Shown here piece after piece: positions 12,301 to 26,500 of a stretch of DNA of 64,000 bases. Under the pieces are notes generated by a model that saw only the letters and a program-made list of their open reading frames with translations, was not told the DNA's origin and did no database searches. How positions within the stretch are numbered: position 1 is the stretch's first letter; every line of letters starts with the position of its first letter. Source of the stretch: Macquaria australasica (lineage: Eukaryota > Chordata > Actinopteri > Centrarchiformes > Percichthyidae); contig SEMN01000457.1 in the NCBI GenBank assembly GCA_005408345.1, positions 1 through 64,000 of the forward strand. Direction: 5' to 3'. Made by a program: the position numbers and the translations under genes.

Positions 12301-15300
12301 TTTGGCATGCTGCAGATTTTGCTTTTGTTTGCATACTACATGCTACATTTTGGCCAAATCAGTACTTACTGCTAGTATAATAGGTGGTTTCGAATGCAGC
12401 TGTTGTGTGTAATGTGAAAGAGGTCACTTATAGTGATGACTATGACTATTTTAGCTTATTGTTGTTCACTCTCTCAGCTCTCATCAGCGTTGTTTCCAGC
12501 AGCAGCAGGCAGCTGTGACACTACTGCTCAGTACCAAATGGTAGACGTAGTGGAACATCAGCTAGTAAGCCCTAATGTTTTTCACTTGCTTTAACCAGAG
12601 CATTAAAGCCATTTTAATTAATCTTGTACATTTAATCATTAATTCAGTTCTTCTGCTCCTTGTGGCCAGAAATTGATTAATACAGCTTCAATAATCACTG
12701 ACCTCAATAGTATTCCTGAAAAAAGAAGACTATGCTGCTTACTGTGCCACCAGGAAATCCTTTTGGACCATGCTCTCCAGACATCCCCTAAAAAAGCAAA
12801 CGGAGCAAAGAGAAATCCTGAAATATGGACATGCTTGCATCAGAACAATGCCTAGATGGAAAATATCTGCCATCTCTAACATCACCATAGTTTGCTCACT
12901 ATTTACTGCTGTTGGAATTCAAATTGGAGCCACTTTGCTATAACTTTATTTCTGAAGTGTAAGTAGTCATGGGGCTTTGAGCAGAGCCAGGTGTTTGAGC
13001 GGTAACAGCTGCTGGCAGCTTAGTGAATGGAAGGAGAGATAGGTTCCTTTGTATTTAACAGGAAAGTGGCTGAGACAGGTGTGAGCCACATGGAGGAGAG
13101 ACAGTCTTCACACTTCAGAAATCATACAACGTAGCTCTCTATGGAGTGTTCCAGTCAGACAACCAAAATACATTAAAGTAGATAGATTGAAATTCACTCA
13201 ATAGTAGGTTAACATGTACACTGAATATTACCTTATCACTTGGTGCTTTCAGCATGTGCATGTTTGAGACACAAGTAAGTCCAAGTAAAGTCTTGGGGTT
13301 ACCAAGTCAATAAAGACAAGTCCAAGTCAAGTGTCAATTCTTGTCAAGTCTCAAGTCTTGTCAAATTAGAGTAAGACTCAAGCCAGCTCAAGTCAGTTGA
13401 GACAAGTCCAAGTCTTCTTAACAAACTTGCAAGTAAAGCTCCTAGTCCTCCAGATATCTGAATACTGAATGCTAAAATTAAATGCATTTGAACATTTTAC
13501 TTTCAAAGCTCTATTAACTGTGTTTTGAGACTATCTCCCTTCAATGCATAGGTCTACTACTCGAGGCCTGTCACCCATCCTGTTTATTTTTCAAGTCTAG
13601 AATCAAGTCTTTTACTTATAGTGCACACAAGTGAATTGCAGAAGATCCTGTGAGCATTATACTGTGTGTATGATATATAGTTTAGTCACTGAAAATAGCA
13701 ACTGAACATCAGAGATAATGAACTGATATTATTTACCATGGGCCCTTCAATGCCAGGAAATCCTTTTGTTCCCATAGGCCCCATTTCACCCTGTCAGAGA
13801 GATCAGTATCAGTACAAACTTGATTAAATTAGGCCACTGAGCAAACACAACTTTGCAGATTATTGCATTAAATTTTACCATATCCCCTTTTGGACCAGGA
13901 GGGCCATCATTGCCTGGTTGACCCTGACAAAGACAAATCAATAAATAATGAATAAGAAATTGTGACTGAAATTCCGACTTTATGATAATGTGAAGCACAG
14001 GAGGCCTGATAAAGAGAGGGCCAGATAATAGCCCTGTTAAGCTACAGAAACAGAACAAGGGAAGCCCAGAGAAAAGAGTTCCAAAGGAAGAAGAAGAAAA
14101 ACCACAGCAGGCCCATTCCACAGCAGAAGACAGAGAAAAGGAGAAAGAAGAACCAGAGCTGGTCATCGATTATTGGACCTGCATGTCTCCAATACCTGAC
14201 CTGTCATCAACCAAAGAGGAGCCAAGGCCCAGTGGAAGGGAGGAACAACATCAAGAAAATAGCAGTAAGAGGAGGTGGAGGTTAGATAGAAAAATATTTT
14301 TAAAATGCTAAAAGCAAGTAAGAAAAGAAGTGTGATCACAATCATTTTATCAGTATATATGAATGGAAATGTGTGATTTATTCTGTGATTGTATTATGAT
14401 AACAAGTTGAATGTCTAAAATCAAGTTTGAGAATAATCGAGTTTAGTAATGTTTGAACTGTTGAAATGTTTTTATCAAGAAATAATTAAAAATAAGAAAT
14501 AAATACATATAAAAGTTGATTTGGAACTAATATAATGTATAATCACCTTGTGACCTTGTAAGTTTGTGTGTGTAATGAGTGCATAGGGAAATGAAAGAGA
14601 TGATGGAAAGTACAGAGGATGCCAAGCAGACACAGATGGCTGAGAAAATGGGAAGTACCTTAATCAAAATAGAATGTTTGATTCAGCAAAGCAGTGGTGC
14701 ATGACCTGAGATGTTGACCTGTAGCTCCACCTCGTGCTTACTAGTTACCTAATGGAGGATATCCATAGGTATAGTAAAAAAGCTACAAGAACCCTAGTTT
14801 TTAGAGAAGTAGATGGAAATCATAGAGAGCTGGGGGAACCTACGACATTCTGACTGAAGAATTCATCTTGAAGATTGAACAGAGTTTTTCCATTTTAAGA
14901 CAACACTATGGTCAAGCTGAGCCCTGGTGACCACAAGCCCTGAGGAGGCTGCTTGCAAGAACCAGGCCTTATTCCTGTTCTTTGGCCTGGATGAATCTCC
15001 TCCGTACCAGTCTATTCTGATTAGAAACTTGTTCTATAAGAAAATAGGTAGCCACTTTAATGGGGGGGTTGGTCTGGACTCCTGTACTGTAGTGCCAGGG
15101 TAACACATGCCAGGGCCAAATTGGCTTATTTTACCTGAAACAATAGGAAAGTGTGTTTTTGAACTATAAAACCAAACAACAATCAATGTAATTATGGTAC
15201 AAGACATTACCAAAATGCACTGGTTTTTCAGGAAAGTGGATATTTAATGGCAGGTGGGATTTTCATTAGGTCCTAGCTGAATCGTCTCAAGAGGCTGTGA

Positions 15301-18300
15301 TACTCCTACTGGTACTATTTATTGGTTTTTACATGTCATTTCTCTGCAGTTGAACGTGTAGTTTGTCCACTGTAAATAGTGGAAGTTATTTCGAGTTATT
15401 TGGAATCCTGAAGGTAGTGTTGATTCAACCGTGCATATTCTATACCCACTTATTAATATTCAGGGTTATGAAGAGCTGAAACCTGTCCCAGCATGCATTG
15501 GCTGAAACACCCTGGACAGATCAAGAATTTACAGAAGCAGAGGGCTAGCACATGCATGCATGTCATTGGAATATGTGGGGGAACCCAAGTAAACACAGGG
15601 AGAACATGCATATCCCATCAGAAAGGACCACAAGCAGGATTCATATTGTGACGGCCTCAGGGTTGGTCTTATCTTGTCTGTCCTTGTTGGCTGTGTTTTT
15701 CCCTTTGTTCAAGGCAATTGATGGGTGGAGCTGAGATCTTGTTAGAGATGCAACACTTTCCCTGGCCTGCTGACTGACCTTGTCATTTGTGTTTCACACT
15801 CATACACTCACCACTCACACAGACATTGTATACATACTGACCTACTAAATATATCCTTCTGAATTGTTTACTTTAAATTATTAATGTTTATTTTTTTACA
15901 GACTATGTGTGGTCTTCCTCTTTTGTCACATACTTTTGAGCCAGGTTGTGACAAATGGGGGCTTGTCCATTTTCTTTATCTGGTAAGTTTTCTAATGCTC
16001 AATTGGAAGGCTGTTTGTATTCTGTTAGGTTGAAACTAGTACTATTTGTGTCACATATGTTACATTAATCTGCACTAGTAAAGGTTTGGGTCTTGCCTTT
16101 TGAGGAGGATAGAGTGAATTACAGTCAGGTTTAGCTATGTATGACTTGAGTTGGTAGAGTTGAGATCAGTTGGTCTGTGTATTAGGCATATGTTTTGGTC
16201 AGTTGTGCATATTTTTAGGGCTAGTGCTGTCTTATGTAGGGCTCGAGACAGTTTTGGAAATTTAGGGCCATGGTGACAGTGATTGTTTGGTGTGCACCTG
16301 GTAGAATTAAAACACTCCCTGGTAGGATGAGTGTTTCTCCTTTGGGATTTGTTTGAAAAATCTTGGTAGTGTTGCAGTGAAAACAGTTAGAGCAATTGTT
16401 TCGGGGGCACATCCCTGGACTCGAGGGGGCCGCTGTTTGTGCAGTTGCCTTCATCGCTCTGGTTTTTAGTGCATAAGTATCCACTGTAAGTAACTGCATG
16501 AGGACTAGGGTTGAGATTAATAAGTTTCTGGGTAGGTAGTTAGCAGGAGGGCTCTAATTTGTATTGCACTGCAGGGATCAATACTGTCCCGTTATGGCAA
16601 CTGTTGCTAGCTTTGTTCAGTCTCCATCTGAGGAAAAATAGTAGTAGTAATAAATGAGCAACTTTTGAAGCTTTGAGCATTATAACGTGGATGTTGAATG
16701 TGGATATTGAACAAATTAAAGGGTCGTTGAGGGCTGCCTTAATGGAAAGTGCAGTCTGTGGTTTCTCCTACAGTAGTTTTAACCTTTGAGCAGCAAAAAG
16801 AGCTGTTGCTGTAGCATATAGTGAGGATATTGAGCATAGAAAAGGAACAGCTAAGGCAGTCTTAGGCAGAAAAGGAAATATTGGGAGTTGCAGTACAGGT
16901 TGGACTGAATTAAAGCAGGTAAGCTGTCAGGTAATGCTGATACTGAGTGTTCAAATGAGTCTATAGAATCCGTATCACAAAGGTTGAAAATGTTTGTCGT
17001 GGCTAACTTACTTCTAGTACCGAAGTTTGATGAAAGAGACCCAGAAACTTTTTTTTTCTCCCTCTTTGAACATGTCGCCAGTGCGAGAGGTTGGCCTGAG
17101 GCTGTCCATGTGGTTATGTTGCAATTGTTTTTGACAGCTGTTTTAAGATTGCATTCCACCTGAGGTTGACATTCATATTGCTGAGCATGGAGTAGGAACT
17201 GCCTCTGAAGCTGCTACCCTGGCAGATGACTATGTGCTTGGCACATAAAGGAACATTTGGAAATAAAACTGTGGTTTAGATAATGCTACTGCTAAAGCTG
17301 TACTGCCCTTTTCTCAGGACTCGGATACTGGTGATTTTGTGCTGGTACAGGGAATGGGTTTAACCACTGTTACTTTGCACAGAGTGTGTCTTGTGGATGG
17401 TGATGTCAACATTGGAGTTCAGCCTGCCTTGCCTATAGATATGATTCTGGGGAATGATTTGGCTGGCAATTGCATCTGGGCTGATGGCTCCCCACCTGCT
17501 AAGTCTATTCCTTTGTTAAAGGAATCAGATGATTGTAAACTGGAGTTCCCTGATGTCTTCACAGCTTATGCTGTGACACGGGCAATAGCAAGTCGGATTC
17601 AGCAGTTTAGAAGGAAGAGTGATTTGGAAATTGATTTGCATGTACCTGAGTTATCGGTGAACAGCGAGCTCATGCTGCTTTGAGTGAGCTGTTTGACCAG
17701 GTGTGGCCTAGCAATTAAGCTAAGTGCAGCCTTTGGGTATTTCCCACAGAGTGAGGTATTGGTCTGTAAGTGGGTGCCCCAGGGTTTTGATTGTGTGGGT
17801 GATCCGGTTGTCCAAATAGTGGTACCAACTAAGTATTGAAATGAAGTGTTGAAGTGTTCTCATGACCAGACAGGGCATTTGGGAGTTAGGAAAACATACT
17901 GTCACATTTTGCGTTACTTTTTTTGGCCTTGTCTTAAGCGTGATGTTGCAGCTTACATTAAGACTTGCCATACATGTCAAGTAACGGGTAAGCCAGATCA
18001 GTCCACTAAGCCTGCCCCACTTTGTCCAATCCCTGCAGTGGACAACTCATTTGAATATTTAATCGACTGTGTTGGGCCATAGCCTAAGTCCAAATCTGGG
18101 TCTGAGTATCTGTTGAATGAGATGTGCCAGGTCATGCGTTATCCTGCCGCCCATCCACTGCGTACTATCGCAGCCAAGTCTGTAGTTAAGGCCTTAACTC
18201 AGTTTATTGTTATATTTGGAATACCAAAGATCATTTTGAGCGACCAAGGGTCAAACTTTTCATCACGTTTGTTCGCACAAGTTCTTAACTAAACATCAAA

Positions 18301-20462
18301 CATAACCAAGCATCTGCTTATCATGGGCAAAGTCAAGATGCTTAGAACGATTTCACCAAACTCTAGTTTCGAGCATATTGCACTGAAATGGAGAGGGACT
18401 GGTAGGAAGGTTTACATGGTTGCTTTTAGCTGCCAAGAGGTGTCAAGAGTACTGGGTTCATGACATTGACGTGGGTGCTGCAAAACCAATTTGTCAAAGC
18501 TTCTATCAATCTCTGAAGAGAAGCAAAAAATAATAGGTGAAGTTAAGTACATGCTTGATAACCACAATGCTGTACCCCCTTCTTCTAGTTGGGCTTCTCC
18601 ATGTTTACTCATTGAAAAGTCACCACGATGTACAGATTTTCGCAAAGTAAATTCTGTGACAAGGGCTGTCCATTGCCTCATGTCAACGACTGTGTTGACT
18701 AGCAAAGTATGAATGTCTATTAAAGTGGTACTGGCAGTTGCCATTAACCCCAAGAGCTCAAGAAATATCTGCTTACACAATCATGGGTTTTGACTTATGT
18801 AATGCACCAGCTACATTTCAACTACTCATGAATATGGTCTTTAAAAGACTTGAAGGTTGTGCTGTATATTTAGAGGATGTTGTGACCTGGGAGGATCATC
18901 TAAGTCGTATTCATGCTTTTGTTTGAACAAAGTATTTTACTTCATATTGACTTATGTGCTGACATGCTGCAGTAAGCAGGTATTGTCTCATTTTCAATAG
19001 CCGGTGCTTCTGTTACTGGTAGCGTATTTTTGCTGCTCTAGCTAAACCAGTTAATTTTGTTATATTCTTCACTACAGTGGCTAATTACCTGCTATACACT
19101 TAAACGTACACTAGTTCTGCTCAAGCACTCATAGCTCTGTCCATTTTCACTAATCCCACAGTTTACTCGCTTGCCAGTTCTGTTTACTACTGTACTTTAG
19201 CTTAGCAGTTAGCGATGACTTGTCTCTCTCCCCCTCTCCCTCTCCTGCTCTCTTGCTGTGTGTCAAATGTTTAGCTATTCCTCCGCCTCCTTTAGCAATA
19301 ATGGTACATGTAATGAATGTATTTCCTGTGTCAGTGGCAAGGTATAGTGAGTTAAAATTGCGGCTCCGCAACATGGAAAGTGAGTCAACCGTAGTTAGCC
19401 AGCCCCCAGTAACCGGTGTGAGCTGACCAAAGGTAGCTCTTGTTAGCTGTCCCAAACCAGGGAGGCTGGGTGGCTGACCTAAAGAAGCATAGCCCTAAGC
19501 CAAAGTCCACGGTTCACCATCAACTAGTTCATGTTTCTAACAGGTTCTCTCCACTCAGCAACACACCTGCTGAGAAGCCAACTCTGATTATTGGCAGCTC
19601 CATTTTGAGAAACGTGAAGTTGGCAACACCAGCGACCATAGTCAAATGTATCCCTGGGGCCAGAGCAGGTGCGGTTGAATCCTATTTAAAACTGCTGGCT
19701 AAGGATAAGCTTAAGTATAGTAAGATTATTCAGGCCGGTGGTAATGACACCTGATTACATCAATCAGGTCACGAAATTGAGTCGGTGTGTACATATGGAA
19801 AGACAATGTCGGACTCTGTTGTTTTCTCTGGCTGCCCCAAGAAGTCCCTTTAGGATTCAGACCAAATCAGGCGCTGCAGTGAAAACCCTGGTCCTCCCAT
19901 TCATTTGAACGGGGATAGTGCGTTTAGGCTGTGGCGCTGTGGGCCGCAGGGGGTGCTGGGAAAAAAAAACAGCAGCCCTGCGACAAACACGTGTACTGAC
20001 AAGAACCAGAAAAAGAGATCATATTTCTCCAATATTAGCTTCTCTACACTGGCTCCCTGTAAAATCCAGAATAGAATTTAAAATCCTTCTCCTCACCTTC
20101 AAAGCCCTTAATGGTCAGGCACCACCATATCTTAAAGAGCTCATAGTACCCTATTACCCCACTAGAGCACTGCGCTCCCAGAATGCAGGGTTCCTTGTGG
20201 TTCCTCGAGTCTCTAAAAGTAGAATGGGAGCCAGAGCCTTCAGCTATCAAGCTCCTCTCCTGTGGAACCAGATCCCAGTTTGTGTACGGGAGGCGGACAA
20301 CCTCCTCACATTTAAGAGTAGGCTTAAGACTTTCCTCTTTGATAAAGCTTATAGTCGGGCTGACTCAGGTGACCCCTGAGCCACCCCTTAGTTATGCTGC
20401 TATAAGCCTAGACTAGACTCTCCTCATCCACCTGTACGCATTCTTGTCTCATTAATGCTTGT

Positions 20463-20542
<80 letters not shown>

Positions 20543-23500
20543 TTTACTGGCATGAATGTAACAACGACGATATTGCGAAAGTGTCAGGTAATAATATTAA
20601 AACAATAAGGGTAATAATAAAAGAGGTCCAATTCATAAAAATCAGGAAAATAGCAAAAAACTTAAATACATATGTGAGACTGTGGAAGTGTGTGTTGATG
20701 ATGTTGGTGTGTGTGTTGATGTTGGTGTGTGTGTGTTGGTGTAGCAAAGACAATGTTGCCAAAGCATCAGATAATATTGAGATTTAAAATAACCATAAAA
20801 AGGCAATTCATAAAATCAAGAAAATAGCAGAAAACGTATATACACGTTTATTGTGTGTGTGTGTGATAGCCTACGTGAAGATACTTTTTTGTCATATTCA
20901 GTGATGTTTTACTATGTGTTCCTGAGTTTGTGACATGCAGTCACATATTGTGAAGCTCAGTCTGCTGCAGGTCCTTCTCCTAATACAATCTGTTGCTTTT
21001 CACTGTCATCGAGATCTGTGAAGTTTGGTATTAACCAATTAAATTTCTTAAAGTATTCTACTCTGATGAGTGTATCTGATGAGTCACATTTTAAGAAGTT
21101 GCATCTCTCTCTCTCTCTCTCAATTCAATTTCAATTCAATTTGTTTTATTGCCATGAATGAGTGTTTCACACTCTTCACCACTCACACAGGCATTGCATG
21201 CATACTGACGTATTAAACATATCCTTCTGTATTGTTTACTTAATTAAAACATTTTTCAATTATTTACAGACTATGTGTGGTCTCCCTCTTTTGTCATATA
21301 CCATGGGTATTGTCATTGGTTGTGACAATACCCATGATATTTGTGATGTCAGGCAGAAAGGTGTAATTTCCACTGGGGATGGGGAAGACATATCCACCTC
21401 ACTTTTATTGTTTCAGGTTGCTTTTCTTAGTAAAGTGTCTTTTAACATTGTTCTCCTAATGTCCAGCATCTACAGTTCAAATGAGACAAGATCTGAGTTG
21501 TTAAAATTTGATACACTCATTGGAGTCGCCTTCAGTTATTACTGTGCATTCAAGGCAATGAGCTTAACAAGCAGGAGTGAGTCCTTTCTGGACTTTTTGT
21601 TACCCTGGGTTTTGCCTCTCAGACTACATACAGCCTGCCCTACTTTATTAGTTGGGGTTGTTGGGGCTACTCAGGGCTGGAAAAAGGTACAACTGAATAT
21701 GATTTTTTGGTTAAAAAAAATGTAATCGATATTTTTATTTGCAGTTAGTAGCTATAACCAATAACCATGTTATTTGCTCTCTGATTAAATTTACCTGAAT
21801 CCCTCGAGGTCCAGGTGAGCCCATCTCTCCTGCTAATCCTGATGGTCCCTGTTAGAGATGCAATAAGATTAAATTATTACACTGCTGCATTGATTCTATA
21901 TCCCTACGTCTCCATCAGAACTGTATGTAAAGTATAATAGGTGAATTGGAAGACATACTGGAGGGCCTTTACGACCTTGTGGACCAGTTGGACCTTGATC
22001 CCCCTGTACAGGACAAAGAAAAACACCGTAAACAATCACACTTGTCTTTTACGTCACTGACTTAAACTAAAATGATCTGAATGAATATGGTGAAGCCTCC
22101 CCATGTGAATTCACCTCAGACCCATTCAGTCCAGGTGGTCCTACACCACCTGTGGCTCCTGGTGCACCCTAGAAAATTCCAATTGAAAATGAGCAGCAAA
22201 AGCAGCTCATCAGCTTCAGGTAGCACTTGTATGAACATTGTGAGGCAAGTAGAAATACTATTGCATGCTCACCACTGGTCCTGGAGGACCCTTCATTCCA
22301 TCATTTCCAGAGTCTCCCTGATTAAAAAGGAGAAATGAACACAGTGAAACATTTCAGTGAGGGGAATAAAGGCACAATCAGAGCAATACAGTATAACAGA
22401 TGTCCTACCTGTGGCCCTGGAGGTCCAGGAAGCCCCTGAATGCCCCTTTTACCTAAAGGACCCTGAAAAGCACAAAGTGCAGAGTACATCATAAACTGAT
22501 TTACACAACAGCAGAAAAGATTTAAGACAGTGATAAATAGTGTCAAACCTGAGGAAGACAACAAAACAACAGGCTAATTGAAAAATTATAGTTTTGAGGC
22601 TTTTGCTGCTTTTTTTCTGTTTTATATCATTGTAAACTGTATATTTTTGGGGTTTGGACTGTTCATCAAACAAAACATGACATTTGAAGATGCCACCTTG
22701 ATCTTAGGGACATTGTGATGGGCATTTATCACTATTTTCTGACATTTTATAGACCAAATAATGAATTGATCAATCAAGACAATAATCAAATTTAATGATT
22801 AAAATAATCATTAGTTGCAGCCCTATACTGCAGTGCTGCAGTGGAATAATGAAGAAAGAAAATGTCAAAAAAAAGAAGATAACAGGAATATACAATAAAC
22901 AATAATAACATATCTTTTTATGCAAACAATACCTTATAATAATGATATCTATTATATCCATGGTTAGCACAGTTCTATGCTCTCCACCAGTATCAGATTT
23001 TGTCAATCATTTGGGCATTGATGTGCAGCACATTAATGTTGATATATCCACCAGCAGTAAAGGACTGCATGAGTTTTCCACCACTGGCTGCCATGACACT
23101 TTCACTTTACAAACCTCTCTGAACTGCCAGTCAGCCATTACAAACTCATGGTGTGCAGCTAAACATTGTTTGAACTCACAGAACCTCAGATGTACTTACA
23201 CAACATAATGGCTGAATTTGGGGGAGACCAAGTAATGGATAGCGCACAAACGCAGGAGGAGTGATTTAAAGGTTGTGGGTTCGAGTCCAACCAGAGTCAA
23301 CCTTTGTAAATTAACAGGGTGATGAAAGGGATGGAGGTACTTATGCTGGAAGACTAGTAACTAATTAATAATTTAACAACCCGTCTGTGGGTTGGTCATT
23401 ACAAACCCATGCTGTGCAGAAAAACACTGTCCAAATAGACAGAAGTATATTTCAAATTCTAGTGGAGATACCAAATATGCCAATATGACTGAATATGGGA

Positions 23501-26500
23501 GAAATTATTTTAAATTGATGCCAGAATATTTCCATTTGATAATAAAAAAGAAGAAATAAAAAACATAGTCTTGGGTTTAAATATTTCACTCAGTGTAAAC
23601 ATCATATACATAAGAGATGGAACAAGCTTATGCAGAATGTATATCTGGTACTGGATACTGGGGAAATCTGGATGTTATTGGGTTGAGACTAATCATTTAA
23701 CTGTGGATATGGGTTATATGTGACTGTAATCCATCATTAAATGAGGCAATAAGTGGTACAGTCAGACATGGTATGTGTCACTATATAACATCAACAATAT
23801 TGAGAATTGCAGGGGGACTCCAGCCATTAAGTACTCTACCTTCATAACAGTCACAACGGTCAAAAGGCATAGAGGCAGAAATATCTGGACTTTTAGAGCC
23901 TAGTAGTGCTCCAAATAGCCCAGATCCTACACTTTCCATAGAAGCTGATACCATCTTTCATCATTGTAGTTCATCCATGCCTGTCAATGCACAAGGTATT
24001 TCAAGCTCTAGTTTGTAATGCACACTTTCTGTTAAAAAATTAAAGTCTGCAAGCTGATGACATCATCAGGGTTATTTGATCAGCCTTAAAAAAGCTCCTC
24101 CCGAGCCACAGAAGACATTGTTTCTGGTAGTATGACATCCCATGACAAGTAAACTGCTTTTCATGTGTAAAATCAGTGGAGTGTCCCTTGAGATGAAAGT
24201 TTGTCACTCTTACGGGAGGGCCAACAGGTCCATCTTCTCCTGGTTCCCCTTTAGATCCCTGGAGGGCACACAAACAACATGCAGAGGAAATCAGTTGGTT
24301 CATGGTTTTTCCAACCACTGTGCTATCAATATATGCTGAAAAGGTAAAACTATCATTTTTGTTGTTTAAAATGACTTATTATCTATTAGGGTAGTGTGCT
24401 GCACCAGAATGATGTTACCCAGAGATATTTACTGATTCCACTTGATTGTGAGTAAAGACCATTTCATGCCAAATATGAAACAACAGCAGCAGCACTGGCA
24501 GTAGATGTCTCAATTATGCACATTGGTTGAGGTTTAGAAGCTTTTTTTTTTTGAGCCACTAGAGGGTGATGTAGTCAAACCTCTATGGCATCTGCAGCTC
24601 ACACAAAGGAACAGAGAATAACAGCAGAAGAGGCTAACATTCATCAAAATCTATTTTTTATACTGACCTTCTCTCCAGTTCTCCCTCTGTCTCCACTTGG
24701 TCCAGGTTCACCAGTGAAACCCTGCAGTTCAGGACACACAGAGAACAAAACTCAATGCTTTTTATAGCTACGTCCTTCTTTGCACTTATTCAGTTCAAAC
24801 CCAGAGCTGCCCAGTATAGTCTGTTGGCCACTGAGCAGTGGTTGCGAATTAGGTGCCTTGATGCAAATATTGGCTTCAAACTGACTTGTATAACCTCAGG
24901 GCTAAAGTGAGGTCTGTAGCACTCCACTGAGAAAGTGAAGAGGGCAGCAAATATCTTGAACAAACATAATGAGCTCCAGAGGTGCAGTAAGTTGTTGAAC
25001 CTTGACCTCTGACCTAATATTAGTGCATTCAAAGTAGTAAACCTGGCCGTGTTTGAAATCATTCATCATTCACTATGTAGCCCACTATATACTGTGTTAT
25101 GCTTGCCATTGTGTAGTGTGTCTGAATTTCTAGTAGAAATTATTATACCCTACATAGTGGACTCCCGCAATGAATTGTAAAAAGTATGTGAACCATCATG
25201 CATGGCGAGGATAGGGAATAAAGGGAAATATATGGAATATTTGTGGCATTTTTATATGCACAACAGTAACTAATGTAAAAGAAAACATGCAATTTTCCCA
25301 ATATTGATAATGGTTTACAAAGAGCAAATAGGTATACAGTTGGATGGGAGAGGGCATATTATGTTTTCTGCATCCAAGGGGTACATGGCAAAAAAAGTTT
25401 GTGAACTGCTGACAAAGTGTAGAGTGTTTGTATAGATGCCATTACTTAGCTTAGTCTTTGCTATATAAGCTACGTAGCTTGGGGGACCACAGCCAACAGT
25501 TTACCAGAGACCAGCATTTAGTCTCCATGCTTACTTCACAGAGAAATTGAACATCTTGACAGTTCATTGGTTACTTGATTTAGCTACAACGCTCACCTCA
25601 TCACCTTTCTCCCCTGGTGAAGCTCCTTCTCCTTTAAAACCTCTGGGACCCTGATGGGAAAAAAACAAGTGCAAATGGTACCAAATGATGCAGGCTAATC
25701 ATTGGCAAAGCACTGAGTGATGAATTCTGTAAATGTGAGTATTGGTAGTTCTCACCTGCAGCCCAGGTAGTCCTGGTGGCCCACGACGCCCATCCACTCC
25801 ATGACTGCCATTCCTGCCCCACCTCCCGGTATTGCCAGGGACGCCCTTTGGCCCAGGGTAACCCTAACACACACATGCAATCACATGAAATTAGGTCACC
25901 AGTTATAATGAAGCTACTGATGTTACAGACAGGATTTTCAGTTTCAGCATTTACCATGTCTCCTCTCTGTCCTGGCATCCCTCCCGTCCCCGAATCTCCA
26001 GGAATACCCTTAATGATAAATACATTTTAATAACAACTTTAAAACGACTTTAATTTTCACAACTATGACAAGACAAAGCAGGGTCAAAAGTGAGAAAGAA
26101 AAAAGAGGACAGCTGAAAAAAGCTGAAAGAATAAAAAACATCATGCAAAATTAAGCATGATGGATGTTAAACTCACTGGAGGGCCAGGTCTGCCCATTTC
26201 ACCCATGGGTCCAGGTGGGCCGGGCATCACCTTAAGAGCAAGGGAAATATAAATCAGTGACTTACTCTGATTGAGCATCTCAGATCCAATAAAAAAAGCT
26301 GAGCTACTCACCGGCCAGCCAGCTCTGAGCAATTGATAGAAGGCTGATCTCTAGAAAAATAAGCAATCACAATTAGAATTGAAAATGATATATTTGAAAC
26401 GTACTAATCTATTAAAGCAATAAATATAGTAAAAGTAATAATTAAAGGTAATGAAAGTAGTAAAAATCTAACCATTGTGACAGTTTACTTTAAAATAAAA

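Larger units (their letters stand above)
15647..21305 (+). mobile_element. Ty3/gypsy-type LTR retrotransposon, Gmr1-like, degenerate, with nested L2
   Basis: Order on the plus strand: 5' LTR, a primer site resembling the tRNA-Pro type, gag-like, protease, integrase, reverse transcriptase, then an L2 insertion and a partial 3' LTR. Integrase before reverse transcriptase is unlike ordinary Ty3/gypsy but is the defining order of the Gmr1 group first described from cod. All reading frames carry stops or shifts, so it is inactive. It sits in the intron between collagen exons 16 and 17. Confidence 0.75.

Noticed and set aside
16851..17159. Minus-strand open frame of 102 codons
   Set aside because: Antisense of the gag-like region of the LTR element.
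21162..21725. Plus-strand open frame of 187 codons
   Set aside because: It starts inside the 3' LTR remnant, crosses the palindrome and lacks any recognisable domain. Probably chance.
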